A stretch of DNA of 64,000 bases, taken from the NCBI GenBank assembly GCA_963924555.1, contig OZ004582.1, positions 2,356,001-2,420,000 of the forward strand, given 5' to 3'. The position numbers and the translations under genes are program-made. The DNA comes from Crambe crambe. Taxonomy: Eukaryota > Porifera > Demospongiae > Poecilosclerida > Crambeidae. A model generated the notes under the pieces. It saw nothing but the letters and a program-made list of their open reading frames with translations, was not told the DNA's origin and made no database searches. This document shows positions 19,183 through 29,276 of the stretch, one piece after another (position 1 is the first letter of the stretch; every line of letters starts with the position of its first letter).

Positions 19183-19719
19183 CTACTTTTTACGATATCC
19201 CCTCCTTCGATCAATCCCCTCCCCCAAAGTCAATACTATTGCACCCACCATCGCCACCAATAATATATACCCCACTAAAATCAATAAATACCCATAATCC
19301 GTATATATCACCCCCCCTAATACCCCAATATTAGATATCTTCTCCACTAAATCCCACCTATTATACTCCAAACCCACCCCTATTCCCCCTTCTCATCCCC
19401 CACTCAACAACACCCCCATATACACCCCTATCCCCACCATCAACCCCACAGGAATATAATGCGTCATATCCAATAAACCCGGAAAATCAGTCAAATTTAA
19501 CATCATCACCACAAATAAAAATAAAACGGCTATCACCCCTACATACACTATTAATAACACCCACCCCACAAACTCCACCCCCATCAAAATAAAAACTATT
19601 CCCACACACACAAAAGCCGCTATCAATCAAAGCACAGAATGAACAGAATTTAACCCTGGAATCACCATTACCCCGCAAATTATCCCTAACACACTAAATA
19701 CGTCCCCTACCCACAACAT
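19183..19719 (-). CDS. nad6: nad6, NADH dehydrogenase subunit 6 (intact in NUMT)
   Basis: 537 bp, exactly 179 codons including stop, from ATG 19719 (MLWVGDVFSVLGIICGVMVI). VGWVLLIVYVGVIAVLFLFV is the conserved ND6 core helix. Open under code 4 with TGA as Trp (near 19386), which breaks it into two ORFs under the standard code. Complex I membrane subunit. Confidence 0.9.
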
Positions 19720-19720
19720 T

Positions 19721-19793
19721 CCCGAAAGGACTCGAACCTTTATCCTTAAGCCGAAAATCTAACATCTTCCCCTTAGACTACAAGAACAACCAC
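19721..19793 (-). tRNA. trnE: trnE(uuc)
   Basis: Anticodon loop TTTTCGG inside an imperfect stem; T-arm AGGTTCGAGTCCT. The anticodon stem has a mismatch, so the assignment is moderate. Confidence 0.55.
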
Positions 19794-19799
19794 ACCAAT

Positions 19800-19873
19800 A
19801 ATAAAAAAAGGGACTTGAACCCTTATCTACGAGCCCACAACTCGACACTCTTACCTTTAAGCTATCTCTATTA
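19800..19873 (-). tRNA. trnH: trnH(gug)
   Basis: Anticodon loop TTGTGGG between CGAG and CTCG; T-arm GGGTTCAAGTCCC. Confidence 0.75.
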
Positions 19874-19875
19874 AC

Positions 19876-19956
19876 AAAGGCAGGAATTGAACCTACTCCT
19901 CCGGGGCATGAGCCCGGCAACCTTCCTAGATCCACTCTGTAAACCTTAACCACTAA
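19876..19956 (-). tRNA. tRNA with CAU anticodon (trnM or trnI), 5' half unusual
   Basis: A GC-rich anticodon arm CCGGG-CTCATGC-CCCGG and a T-arm TAGGTTCAATTCC are clear. The 5' part is longer than normal and does not pair with the 3' acceptor strand, so it is a damaged or chimeric tRNA gene. A normal trnM(cau) occurs at 25975-26048. Confidence 0.5.
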
Positions 19957-19962
19957 TTATTC

Positions 19963-20040
19963 TCAGTACAGCGGGACTTGAACCCACAACCTCAGCCTTA
20001 TCAAAGCCACACTCAACATTAAGCCATATACCCATATCCC
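19963..20040 (-). tRNA. trnI: trnI(gau), probable
   Basis: Loop TTGATAA in a wobble-rich stem; T-arm GGGTTCAAGTCCC. Confidence 0.55.
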
Positions 20041-20112
20041 TGATGGGACTTGAACCCATAAAAACCAAATTTTAAGTCTGATGCGTCTACCAATTCCACC
20101 ACAAAGATAATA
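20041..20112 (-). tRNA. trnL: trnL(uaa)
   Basis: The AGACTTAAAAT anticodon arm is characteristic of leucine UAA; D-arm GGTAGACGC; T-arm GGGTTCAAGTCCC. Confidence 0.7.
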
Positions 20113-20185
20113 CCCCAAATTATCAATCAAATTAAACCAACTCATGCCAGACATAGAAATATATATACAACTAACTCTTCTCACA

Positions 20186-20275
20186 ATTCTTACTGTCCTA
20201 GCATGGACAGGACTCGAACCTGCAAATCTCGGCCCTGCAAACCATATTAACATACCCCTGTTACACGCCCTCTAT
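20186..20275 (-). tRNA. trnC: trnC(gca), probable
   Basis: Loop TTGCAGG in a four-pair stem; T-arm AGGTTCGAGTCCT. The flanks are slightly overlong. Confidence 0.5.
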
Positions 20276-20579
20276 ATAAATCCTATCATTTAAGAAATAC
20301 GCACTCTAATCACTAAAAAACAAATAATTTATTACATAATACTTAAAAAAACCGACTCCCACCAACACCCCTAAACTTTTACAATCAAAAGTTCCTAAAC
20401 AATCACACTAACCTTATACCATCTCTCTAGTAAAAATTCTAATACTACCAGAATCTCCTTAATCCAACCTCTTTAAAAACCTATTTATCTTATCAACTAA
20501 CTTAATCTTAAAATCTAACTTAAAATCCAACAATTCATACTAAACTCTCTCTACCAAAAACAGTTCAAACCCTTAATCA
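20276..20579. other. NUMT spacer, no clear gene
   Basis: AT-rich. A possible decayed tRNA lies near 20365-20440 (stem-like AACTTTT...AAAAGTT) but the loop size and T-arm are wrong, so none is called. Confidence 0.4.
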
Positions 20580-20660
20580 CCAAGCTCCAAAACCTCTGGA
20601 CTTGAACCAAAAACCTAAGGACTAAAAATCCTCTGCTCTACCATATTAAGCCAGATTAAG
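20580..20660 (-). tRNA. trnK: trnK(uuu)
   Basis: Anticodon arm GAGGA-TTTTTAG-TCCTT; T-arm TGGTTCAAGTCCA. Confidence 0.7.
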
Positions 20661-20836
20661 CCAAATTCTCTTCAACTAACAATTACCACTATATAACACC
20701 AATTCTCATACGTCAACCCCTTATATTCACTTTCTTTCACCCCAACTTTTTCCTTACCAAGTAATCCCCTAAACAATAATTCCTATTAACACACCCAATT
20801 ATTCTCTCTTCTATTAATAACACCTCAATTAAATAT

Positions 20837-22263
20837 TTAAACAAGAATAATAGAATCTTTAATTTCGTCAATAACAAAACATGGACTTATTCCCAACAAA
20901 CCTATTAATACTATTAAAGGTAGTAAACTATAAAATTCCCGCCGGGTCAAATCCCTAAGAAAAGAAAAATACTTCGAAACTCCCCCAAAACAAACCCTAT
21001 TATACATATAAATTGAATAACCTGCTGAGAATACTACCCCCGAAGATGCCAAAACACCAACTAAAAAGCTACATTCAAGAGCTGCCAATAAAGAAAGAAA
21101 TTCCCCCACAAAATTACAACTCAAAGGAACAGAAGCGTTAGCCAAAACTAAAACTAAAAATAACACACCAAATAAAGGCATTGTTACTACTACTCCTCGA
21201 TAATATTTAATCAATCTTGTATGATACCTATCGTATAAAAAAGTAACTATTATAAATAAAGCAGAACTTGTTAAACCATGGGCCAACATTAAAAATACAG
21301 CCGCTACTAACCCTTGACTTGTATGACTAAAAAGACCTAAAGTCACTAAACCCATATGTGCTACCGAAGAATAAGCAATTATACGTTTTAAATCAATCTG
21401 CCTACACGTCGTTAAACTCCCATAAATCACCGCAAATAAACTCAAAGTCAAAATTAAAGGCCCAAAATATTCAGAAGCCTGCGGTTATAAAGGTCATGAA
21501 AATCTCATAAACCCATATCCCCCCAACTTCAATAAAACCCCAGCTAAAATAACAGAACCAGCTACCGGCGCTTCTACATGAGCCTGAGGCAACCAAATAT
21601 GAAAAGGAATTTGAGGAATCTTAATGGCCAAACTCATAAAAAATCCTTAAAAAATTAAATATTGTAATTCTCTTGCTATCTCTAAACTACATAAAAACTG
21701 ATAATCCGTACTTCCCGCATAATCATAAAGCAAAAAAATGCCCAATAACATAAAAACTGAACCAATAAAAGTATAAAAAAAAAATAATACGAAGCTCTAA
21801 TCTTCTCTTCCCGAGATCCTCACACTCCAATCATTAAAAACATCGGAATCAAAATACCCTCAAAAAGTATATAAAACCCTATTAAATCTAAAACAGTAAA
21901 AACCCCTATCAATAAACCCTCTATACCCAATAAACACAATAAAAACTCCTTAACCATAAAATTAATCGATTTCCAACTTATTAAAACTAATAAAGCTGTT
22001 AACATGATAAAAAATATAGATATCCCATCAACACCAAAAACAAGATACCCAAATCCCGGCTCTCTGTTCGAAATCCATTCTACCCTTCTCATTACCTGAA
22101 ACTGCCCCTCTCCATCAAAAGAACCTCATAAAAGAACAACTCCAGTTAACACCAATAAAGATCACTCTAAACCCACCTTACGTAACCCCCCAAAATCCTG
22201 TCTTGGCGTAAGTAAAAGAGCCAACATCCCCATTATAAGTAATATTAAAATAAACTCTAACAT
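20837..22263 (-). pseudogene. nad4: nad4, NADH dehydrogenase subunit 4 (frameshifted)
   Basis: From ATG 22263 (MLEFILILLIMGMLALL) to a stop at 20837, about 475 codons, close to normal length. Landmarks are [42 protein letters not shown]-like IIAYSSVAHMGLVTLGLFSH and NASVPLSCNFVGEFLSL. The length is not a multiple of three. Frame breaks lie in A/T runs near 21490, 21645 and 21780. Complex I proton-pumping subunit. Confidence 0.9.
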
Positions 22264-22269
22264 TCCTTA

Positions 22270-22345
22270 AATAAACTTCAAGAAAACAGGACTCGAACCC
22301 ATAACCTTCCGCACCCAAAGCGAATAATCTTCTATTAATATATTT
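22270..22345 (-). tRNA. trnP: trnP(ugg)
   Basis: Anticodon arm TTCGC-TTTGGGT-GCGGA; T-arm GGGTTCGAGTCC. Confidence 0.7.
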
Positions 22346-22421
22346 CTCGAAATCTACCAACAAAACTAAACAAACTAACCCCCGTTATAAAAAAAAGACA
22401 CTTAAGTAACTAATCCCCTAA

Positions 22422-22679
<258 letters not shown>

Positions 22680-22721
22680 TCACACAACACTCTAATTCAG
22701 TCAAATACTCTAAATCACCTA

Positions 22722-22797
22722 CTTACGGCAAGATTCGAACTTACTCTCTCTATTTACAGGACAGAAACTCTACCCATTAAGTTACACAAGCATACGA
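22722..22797 (-). tRNA. trnT: trnT(ugu)
   Basis: Anticodon arm TCTGT-CCTGTAA-ATAGA; T-arm AAGTTCGAATCTT. Confidence 0.65.
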
Positions 22798-22814
22798 AAA
22801 TAATTTATTCTCTC

Positions 22815-23305
22815 ACCTATTGATCAAAGGAAGAAAAATTAAAAAATAAGAAAAATAAAAAACCGAAAGTACTCGCCCTATTAATATATACGGTTCTTCT
22901 ACGGGCTCACCCCCTATTCAAGTCAATAATAAAAAATCCACCACAAATAACCAAAAAAACATCTTACTTAAAGGCTTAAATCTAACTCCCTTAAACCTAT
23001 TCCGCGGCAAATAAGGTAAAACAAATAAAACTAAAACACTTAACATCAAAGCAACATTAGCATGAAAATACCTTAATATAAAACCCCCATTTATATCCCT
23101 AGTAATATGAGCCACAGAATTAAAAGCTAAATCAATCTCGGGACAATAATGCATAGCTAAAAATATCCCTGTTATAATCTGAATAATTAAACAAAATCCT
23201 AACAAAGAACCAAAATTTCAGAAATAACTAAAATTAGAAGGCGCCCCCAAATCAATAAAAAAACTATCTATCAACTGAAGCAAAACACCCTCTTTACGCA
23301 TACTC
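22815..23305 (-). pseudogene. cob: cob, cytochrome b with large in-frame internal deletion
   Basis: Only about 160 codons instead of the usual 380. The N-terminal part ([40 protein letters not shown]) is joined directly to the C-terminal part ([36 protein letters not shown]) near 23060 without loss of frame. Both haem-ligand helices past the first are gone. Cytochrome b is the core of complex III; this copy cannot function. Confidence 0.9.
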
Positions 23306-23315
23306 CGAAACAACA

Positions 23316-23390
23316 GACAAAGATTAGAATCGAACTAATATCCTCAAATTAACAATCTATTGCTTTACCTTTAAGCTACCCCATCTAACA
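23316..23390 (-). tRNA. trnN: trnN(guu)
   Basis: Loop with GTT in TTGTTAA; D-arm GCTTAAAGGTAAAGC; T-arm TAGTTCGATTCTA. The acceptor has several G-T pairs. Confidence 0.6.
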
Positions 23391-23465
23391 ATTTAAAATC
23401 AACAAAACTTATTAAATTCCTCAAACAATCTAAAAATTAAAAATTTCACTTCCCTTAAAAAACAA

Positions 23466-23541
23466 TAAAAGCAATAGGAGTCGAACCTATACAATTTTGA
23501 ACCTAAACCAAACACGTTTACCTTTTCGTCATGCCTTAAAT
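23466..23541 (-). tRNA. trnL: trnL(uag)
   Basis: Anticodon arm TTTGG-TTTAGGT-TCAAA; T-arm AGGTTCGACTCCT. Confidence 0.7.
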
Positions 23542-23564
23542 AATTTCCCTTATAATCTAAATCA

Positions 23565-23636
23565 AAGAATAGTGGACTCGAACCGCTATCTAAAACTTTG
23601 AAGGCCCTTGATTTACCATTAACCTAATTCTTTAAA
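23565..23636 (-). tRNA. trnW: trnW(uca)
   Basis: Loop CTTCAAA gives anticodon UCA, which reads both UGA and UGG as Trp, matching the TGA codons in the neighbouring genes. T-arm CGGTTCGAGTCC. Confidence 0.7.
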
Positions 23637-23693
23637 CAATCTCCCCAATAAAATAAATTTTCTCCCTCGAAAAATAATCTCAACTCCCCACTA

Positions 23694-23766
23694 AAAGCAA
23701 AGGACTCGAACCTTTAATAATTAACACCAAAACTTAATGCCTTATCCTATTTGGCTAACTTCTATT
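23694..23766 (-). tRNA. trnQ: trnQ(uug)
   Basis: Loop TTTTGGT in ATTAAG...GTTAAT; T-arm AGGTTCGAGTCCT. Confidence 0.65.
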
Positions 23767-23934
23767 ATCCCCTCAATCCTACCCTAAAATAAAATATTCT
23801 ACTCTCAACCCACCCCCATATCCTCTATTTTATAGAATAGTTTTAAGTAAAGGAAATTAATTCGCGCGATCAAGCCCACCAGCTAAAGCCTAAAAATGGC
23901 TCAGCGGATTTCTTTAAGGTCAATTAAGAACCTC

Positions 23935-24718
23935 ATCAATACATACAAACAAATAAAAACAATCACACAACATCTACAAAATGTCAATATCAAGCCGCCG
24001 CCTCAAACCCAACATGATGATGCCTAGTTAATTGATTATTTATCAATCGAAATCAACAAACTAATAAAAAAGTACTTCCAATTAAAACATGCCCCCCATG
24101 CGCACCCGTCGTCATAAAAAAAGTCGAACCATAAACCGAATCAGATATAGTAAAAGGAGCCTCATAATACTCCATCCCCTGTAACCCAGTAAAAATATTA
24201 ACCCCAACACTACCGTTAAACCCAAACCTATTATTGCTTCTCTTTTCCTTCCACTAATTATCGCATGATGAGCCCAAGTCACAGTTACCCCCGAACTCAA
24301 TAAAATCACCGTATTTAATAAAGGAATAGAAAAAGGATTTAAAGGACTCACTCCAACCGGCGGCCATACCCCCGGCGCTAAACTACTATGAAAAAACGCC
24401 CCAAAAAAAATAAATAAATAAACACACTTCAGATAATATAAACAAAAGCATCCCATATTTCAACCCCCGTTTAACAATAACCGTATGATGCCCCTTAAAA
24501 GCAGCCTCTCTAATCACATCCCGTCACCACATTATCATGGTCCAGACTATAATAATTAAACCTGGCACTAAAAATCAAATTATTCCATAATGAAAATACA
24601 CTACTGCCCCCGAGACAAGAGAAAACACCCCTATCGCCCCCACCACTGGTCATGGACTTGAATCTACTAAATGATAAGGATGAAACACCCCTTTATTAAA
24701 ATTAACTTTCGCCATTTT
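23935..24718 (-). pseudogene. cox3: cox3, cytochrome c oxidase subunit III (frameshifted)
   Basis: From ATG 24718 (MAKVNFNKGVFHPYHLVDSS) through [11 protein letters not shown] and the end WYWHFVDVVWLFLFVCMYWG, about 260 codons, near full length. Frame breaks fall near 24445 and 24195, where a single extra T lies in a run. Complex IV subunit. Confidence 0.9.
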
Positions 24719-24721
24719 ATT

Positions 24722-24793
24722 CTAAGCCCAATCGGATTCGAACCAACAACCTTTTACTTAGAAGGTAAATGCTCTACCATTAAGCTACAAACT
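24722..24793 (-). tRNA. trnR: trnR(ucu)
   Basis: Anticodon arm TTTAC-CTTCTAA-GTAAA; T-arm TGGTTCGAATCC. Confidence 0.75.
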
Positions 24794-24796
24794 ATT

Positions 24797-24868
24797 AACC
24801 TTAAAAGGACTCGAACCCTTAATCCTCTACCCCGAAAATAGATACTTTACCATTAAGCCATAAAGTTA
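24797..24868 (-). tRNA. trnR: trnR(ucg)
   Basis: Anticodon arm TCTAT-TTTCGGG-GTAGA; T-arm GGGTTCGAGTCC. Two trnR genes in one mtDNA are characteristic of demosponges. Confidence 0.7.
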
Positions 24869-24892
24869 TAAAAATCGGATATAATAACACCT

Positions 24893-25630
24893 AATTAATG
24901 CAATTCAATTCCATCTCTAATATAAATAGTCACTAACAAACTAAACACATAAGCTTGAATCACCGCCACCATCATCTCCAATAAAGTAATAAACCCCATC
25001 ACTAATAATGGAATTCAACCTACTAAAAAGGCCCCATTAAATCATAAATTAAAAGCAAATCCCGATAAAATCGCAAATAATAAATGCCCCGCCGAAATAT
25101 TAGCTGCTAACCGAACTCCCAATGATAGAGCCCGAATCCCATAACTCAACGTCTCGATCACAGATAAAAAAGGAGCCAAACTTAATGGCACCCCCCCAGG
25201 CACTAATAAACTCAAAAACAACACTTTATGCTTCCTCAACCCCAACATAGTCACTCCTAACACCACAGAAAAGACATTCCTAAAGTTAACACTATGTGAG
25301 CCGTGGGAGTAAATACATAAGGCAATAACCCTAAAACATTTAATACCAAAATAAATATAAAAAAACTTAAAATCAAAGGATAATATTGTTGACCTCTTCA
25401 TCCCAAATTCTCAATCACAACAGCCCACATCATACTAGAAACTAACTCCATTATTAACCGTCATCGACTAGGAACCAACCTCCCCCTTTAAAAAACATTC
25501 AAATTAAAACACTCACTAAACCCACCATCACAGAAGAATTAGTAAAAATCATGACCATCTCACCATTAAATCACTCCAACCCTATTAAACTCATCACATT
25601 AAATTGATCAAAATAAGCACTTAACAACAT
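24893..25630 (-). pseudogene. atp6: atp6, ATP synthase subunit a (frameshifted)
   Basis: From ATG 25630 (MLLSAYFDQFNVMSLIGLEW) to the end YVFSLLVTIYIRDGIELH. The conserved LSLGVRLAANISAGHLLFAI contains the essential Arg of the proton channel. Frame breaks near 25490 and 25300. It starts 2 nt downstream of the atp8 stop. Confidence 0.9.
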
Positions 25631-25631
25631 T

Positions 25632-25873
25632 TTACATTAATCGAACACTTATTAAAAAACTTATCTTCTTATCCACCCTCAATCTTTCCGCTAATTTTTC
25701 CTGTTCACTCAACTTCGTTCCCCGTACTTTACGCTGCTTTAATCACTCTCGCACTATTGAAGCTCGCTGTAATACAGGCAATACCCGAAAAACAAGTAAA
25801 AAAAATAAAAACCCTAACCCCAAAATCCCTCAAATATATTGCACTAAAAAGGCCGTAACATCTAATTGTGGCA
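25632..25873 (-). pseudogene. atp8: atp8, ATP synthase subunit 8
   Basis: From ATG 25873, MPQLDVTAFLVQYIWGI, the canonical MPQLD start of animal atp8, then a basic C-terminal half. The length (242 bp) is not a multiple of three, so one base is lost. The stop nearly touches the atp6 start, as in functional mtDNA. Confidence 0.85.
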
Positions 25874-25875
25874 TA

Positions 25876-25948
25876 TTAGGAGAAAAGAGACTCAAACTCT
25901 TTTACTTCCATTTACAGCGGATTGCATAATCTTTCTGCCATTCTCCCC
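25876..25948 (-). tRNA. trnY: trnY(gua)
   Basis: Anticodon arm TCCG-CTGTAAA-TGGA; T-arm GAGTTTGAGTCTC. Confidence 0.65.
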
Positions 25949-25974
25949 ATTCAATCTCTAATAAACATTCTCAA

Positions 25975-26048
25975 TTAACCGAATTGGAATCGAACCAACC
26001 TCTTTATCGTTATGAGCAATACACTTCACCTTTAAGTTATCGGTCATC
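25975..26048 (-). tRNA. trnM: trnM(cau)
   Basis: Anticodon arm TATTG-CTCATAA-CGATA; T-arm TGGTTCGATTCCA. Confidence 0.75.
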
Positions 26049-26054
26049 CAATAA

Positions 26055-28488
26055 ACTAGTGCTCAGGCTTTAGTAATCTTATGCAATATAACATAGACCC
26101 TATTAACGTCTTCTTCTCAAACGACCTTTATCACTGAAACTCTGAATAATATTTCTCTTCTTAAAAGATAATTAAAATTATCCCTTTCTTATCTGCAGCC
26201 AGAAATTATAGAGACTATCGTAGCTACCCAACAAATTTAATAATTGATTCACCAGCGGATATCTATCACTCGATCCTTTCGTACGAAAGCTTAGTTCTAT
26301 TTAAAGTTTCACAATCAAATTGTAGATAGAAACCGACCTAGCTCACGCCGGTCTGAACTCAAATCATGTACGATTTTCATGGACGAACAGTCCAACCCTT
26401 GGAAGCCTCTACGCCTCCAGGATATCGCAATTCAACATCGAGGTCGCAAACTTTGTCATCGATAAGGACTCTCAAACAAAATTACGCTGTTATCCCCGCG
26501 GTAACTTTTATTAGTTGATCGTTAGCAATTCCACACTTGACTAACAGGTCATAATAACCCACAATCTAATTCGTGTCAGCTCGGAATTCTTCCTTACTGT
26601 CAAGCTTAAAATATTATATTGATTCTATTTACCTTATGTTCACCTTCGTTACTCTTTAGAAGGCGGTCGCCCCAACCAAACTGTCCCTCTTAAACATTTC
26701 AAGAACTTCTATCTTAAAGTTATTTTTAGTTTATAAACTCTTAAAAAAGGGTATTTTCAAATCTTCCCCTATAATCTTCTCTTTAATTTATCCGAAACTA
26801 TTTAAAATTACAGTAAAGCTCGACGGGGTCTTCTCGTCTTACAATTTGTATGTAGCATCTTCACTACTATTTCAATTTCAGTAGGGCACTCGTTACGCCA
26901 TTCATACATGTCAACAATTAATTGACTATTTATTACGCTACATTATCACGGTCAGAGTTACCGCGGCCGTTTAGTCATCTTTAATTAAACAACCTTTCTC
27001 ATTATTTAAATTTAGAACCGACCACTGGGCAGGCCTCACCCCCAATCAAACCCAAGACTTGACTGAAAGCTCTGTTTTTGGTAAACTCTCGATACCCCCT
27101 CTTCTTTGAAACTAATTACTCCATCTCCCGAAATTCCTAATTAGCACCCCTTCTCGCGAACTTACGGGGTCATTTTGCCGAGTTCCTTTAGACAAATTCT
27201 ACCATCATTTACTGCCCACTTGTGTTAGTTTTAGTACAGTTAAAAAAAAAAATTTCTTACCTTTCTTCTCTCCCCATTGTTTTTACAACCTTTCTTTCTT
27301 AGGGACTGTCTAACCCAATCCGGAATATCTCTTGATTGGAAACCTTGGGCCATGAATAACGATTCTCACACTATTTTTTACTCATGTTCGCATTATCACT
27401 TCAGATCAACTCTCGTAATAATCCATTTATTACAGAACGTTCTACTACCACAACCTTAACGACATACCATGCCATCAATTTTCTTCAGAGTATCGGTGTA
27501 AACTTAAGCCACCTATATTTTCGAGATCAACTAATCTTATAAGTATACTGTTACGTCCTTTTTCAAAGATGACCGCTTCTAACTTCTGATCTGGGCTATT
27601 CCCCTTTTGACGATTAACCTTCTCGCTCACGGTCTGCCTATTGTCCCTATTCTCACACTTTCAAAGTCTGCTTCAACTTCTTCCATATGTCTCCAATATA
27701 GATCCGTCTATTCAGTGCTTTACCATGTAAAATCAAAAACAACGCATTACTTAAATAATTTTCGTAGAAAACCAGCTATCTCCAAGTTCGATTGGCCTTT
27801 CACCCCTAATCACAGATCATCCGAGATTTTTGCCACAATCACCGGTTCGCTGTTCCATTTTCATTTCAGAAAACTTCAAACTGTCCATAACTAGATCACT
27901 TGGTTTCGGGTTCTATTTGACTTCTGCACTCTTCAAACTCGTTTTCACTACACCTTCCTTTATCAATTTAAGTTTACCAAATATTTAACTCGCGAACCCC
28001 TTATGCAAAAGGTACAACAAACACTGTCTGCTTATAAATAACTAATTTCAAGTCTATTTCACTCTCTTTCAGCTTTCCTTCACAGTACTTTACACTTTCG
28101 GTATACCATAATTATAACTTTTAGATACATGGTACACCTATCTTCAAATAATTCTACTCTTTCCTTAAAAGTAACAACCAGTTACTTACTCTTGAAAAAG
28201 AAAAAACCACCCTCTAAAGGATGACCCTTCCACCCCCCTCTCACGGGCCTATTACCCTCTTTGAATTTAAGAAATGGTTTCTCACTCGCTTTCGCTCGCC
28301 ACTACTCACGAAGTCACGCTTGATTTGCGTCCCCCCTCAGTACTAAGATGCTTCAATTCCTAAGGGTTAATTAGGGTACTTAATTTAAAATTCTCAATTT
28401 TCGTCTCTCACGCCCCCTTATGATATCCTAGCCATCCATTCGTCACTCGTTTATACTAGCCTATTCTAATAAACTCTTCCTCTTAAGA
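26055..28488 (-). rRNA. rnl: rnl, mitochondrial large-subunit rRNA (NUMT copy)
   Basis: Conserved LSU blocks are visible in reverse complement: the peptidyl-transferase loop region (plus strand CTGTTATCCCCGCGGTAAC near 26488), CGACGGGGTCTTCTCGTCTT near 26820, and the sarcin-ricin region near 26275 (CGATCCTTTCGTACG). The length (about 2.4 kb) is typical of demosponges. Open frames within it are chance. Confidence 0.95.
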
Positions 28489-28561
28489 AGACCCTAAAAG
28501 ACTCGAACTTCCCCACTCGTGGTGTAAACACGACACTCTACCCACTAAGCTAAAGGTCTAA
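28489..28561 (-). tRNA. trnV: trnV(uac)
   Basis: Anticodon arm TCGTG-TTTACAC-CACGA; T-arm AAGTTCGAGTCTT. It lies between rns/trnG and rnl. Confidence 0.75.
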
Positions 28562-28605
28562 AAGAAATTTCTTATTTTCACCCAACCAAACAAATATAAT
28601 AAATA

Positions 28606-28677
28606 TACATAATGAGACTTGAACTCATGCTAACTGATTGGAAATCACTTATTCTACCAAACTAAACTATACGTACT
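28606..28677 (-). tRNA. trnG: trnG(ucc)
   Basis: Loop TTTCCAA in AGTGA...TCAGT; T-arm GAGTTCAAGTCTC. It sits between rns and trnV, as in most demosponges. Confidence 0.7.
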
Positions 28678-29276
28678 TTTATCCAAGAGCATTTTCCAAT
28701 ACCCTTACTATGTTACGACTTTCTCGACCTAAAAATTTTTTCTTCAAATTAAATCAAAAATGAATCTTTTCTCCACAATGTTGAGAATCCCATCTTCAGA
28801 CAGAATATTTTCATTCCAATATATTAACGAATTTTTACTTTCATTCCTTCATTAACCGTTTTGAAACCCCCTCTTTGGTTAAGATGACGGGCGATTTGTA
28901 CGAACACTGGAAATTATTCACCGAAACTCCCTACTTTTCGATTACTATTAAATCCCTCTTCCTATTCTCTATTTCAAAGAATACTTCGATTTTTTACTTT
29001 TACTTACCCCCTTACTCTTTCCAAAAAATAATTCCGTATTCAGTAATTGTATATAAAAAAGTGTAGCGCATGGGTAGTCCAAAACATAAGGGTCATAACG
29101 ACCTGACTTGTCCCTTAAAATAAAGGTGTAGCCCGTTCTATTTCTTTCAAAACACAAACTTACGACGACCATGCAACACCTGAATCAGTGTGATAACTCA
29201 TATCCAATCTACACTCCTTCTAGTTTTGGTAAGATTATACGCGGATCATCGGATTAAATCACACGCTCCTCTAATT

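Noticed and set aside
20365-20440. trnS(uga)
   Set aside because: A TGA triplet lies in a stem-loop, but the stem does not give a 5-bp arm with a 7-nt loop and the T-arm consensus is missing.
26055-29172. ORFs within rnl and the 3' part of rns (for example 27277-27459, 27607-27894, 28875-29172)
   Set aside because: They fall entirely within recognisable rRNA sequence and have no protein-like composition.
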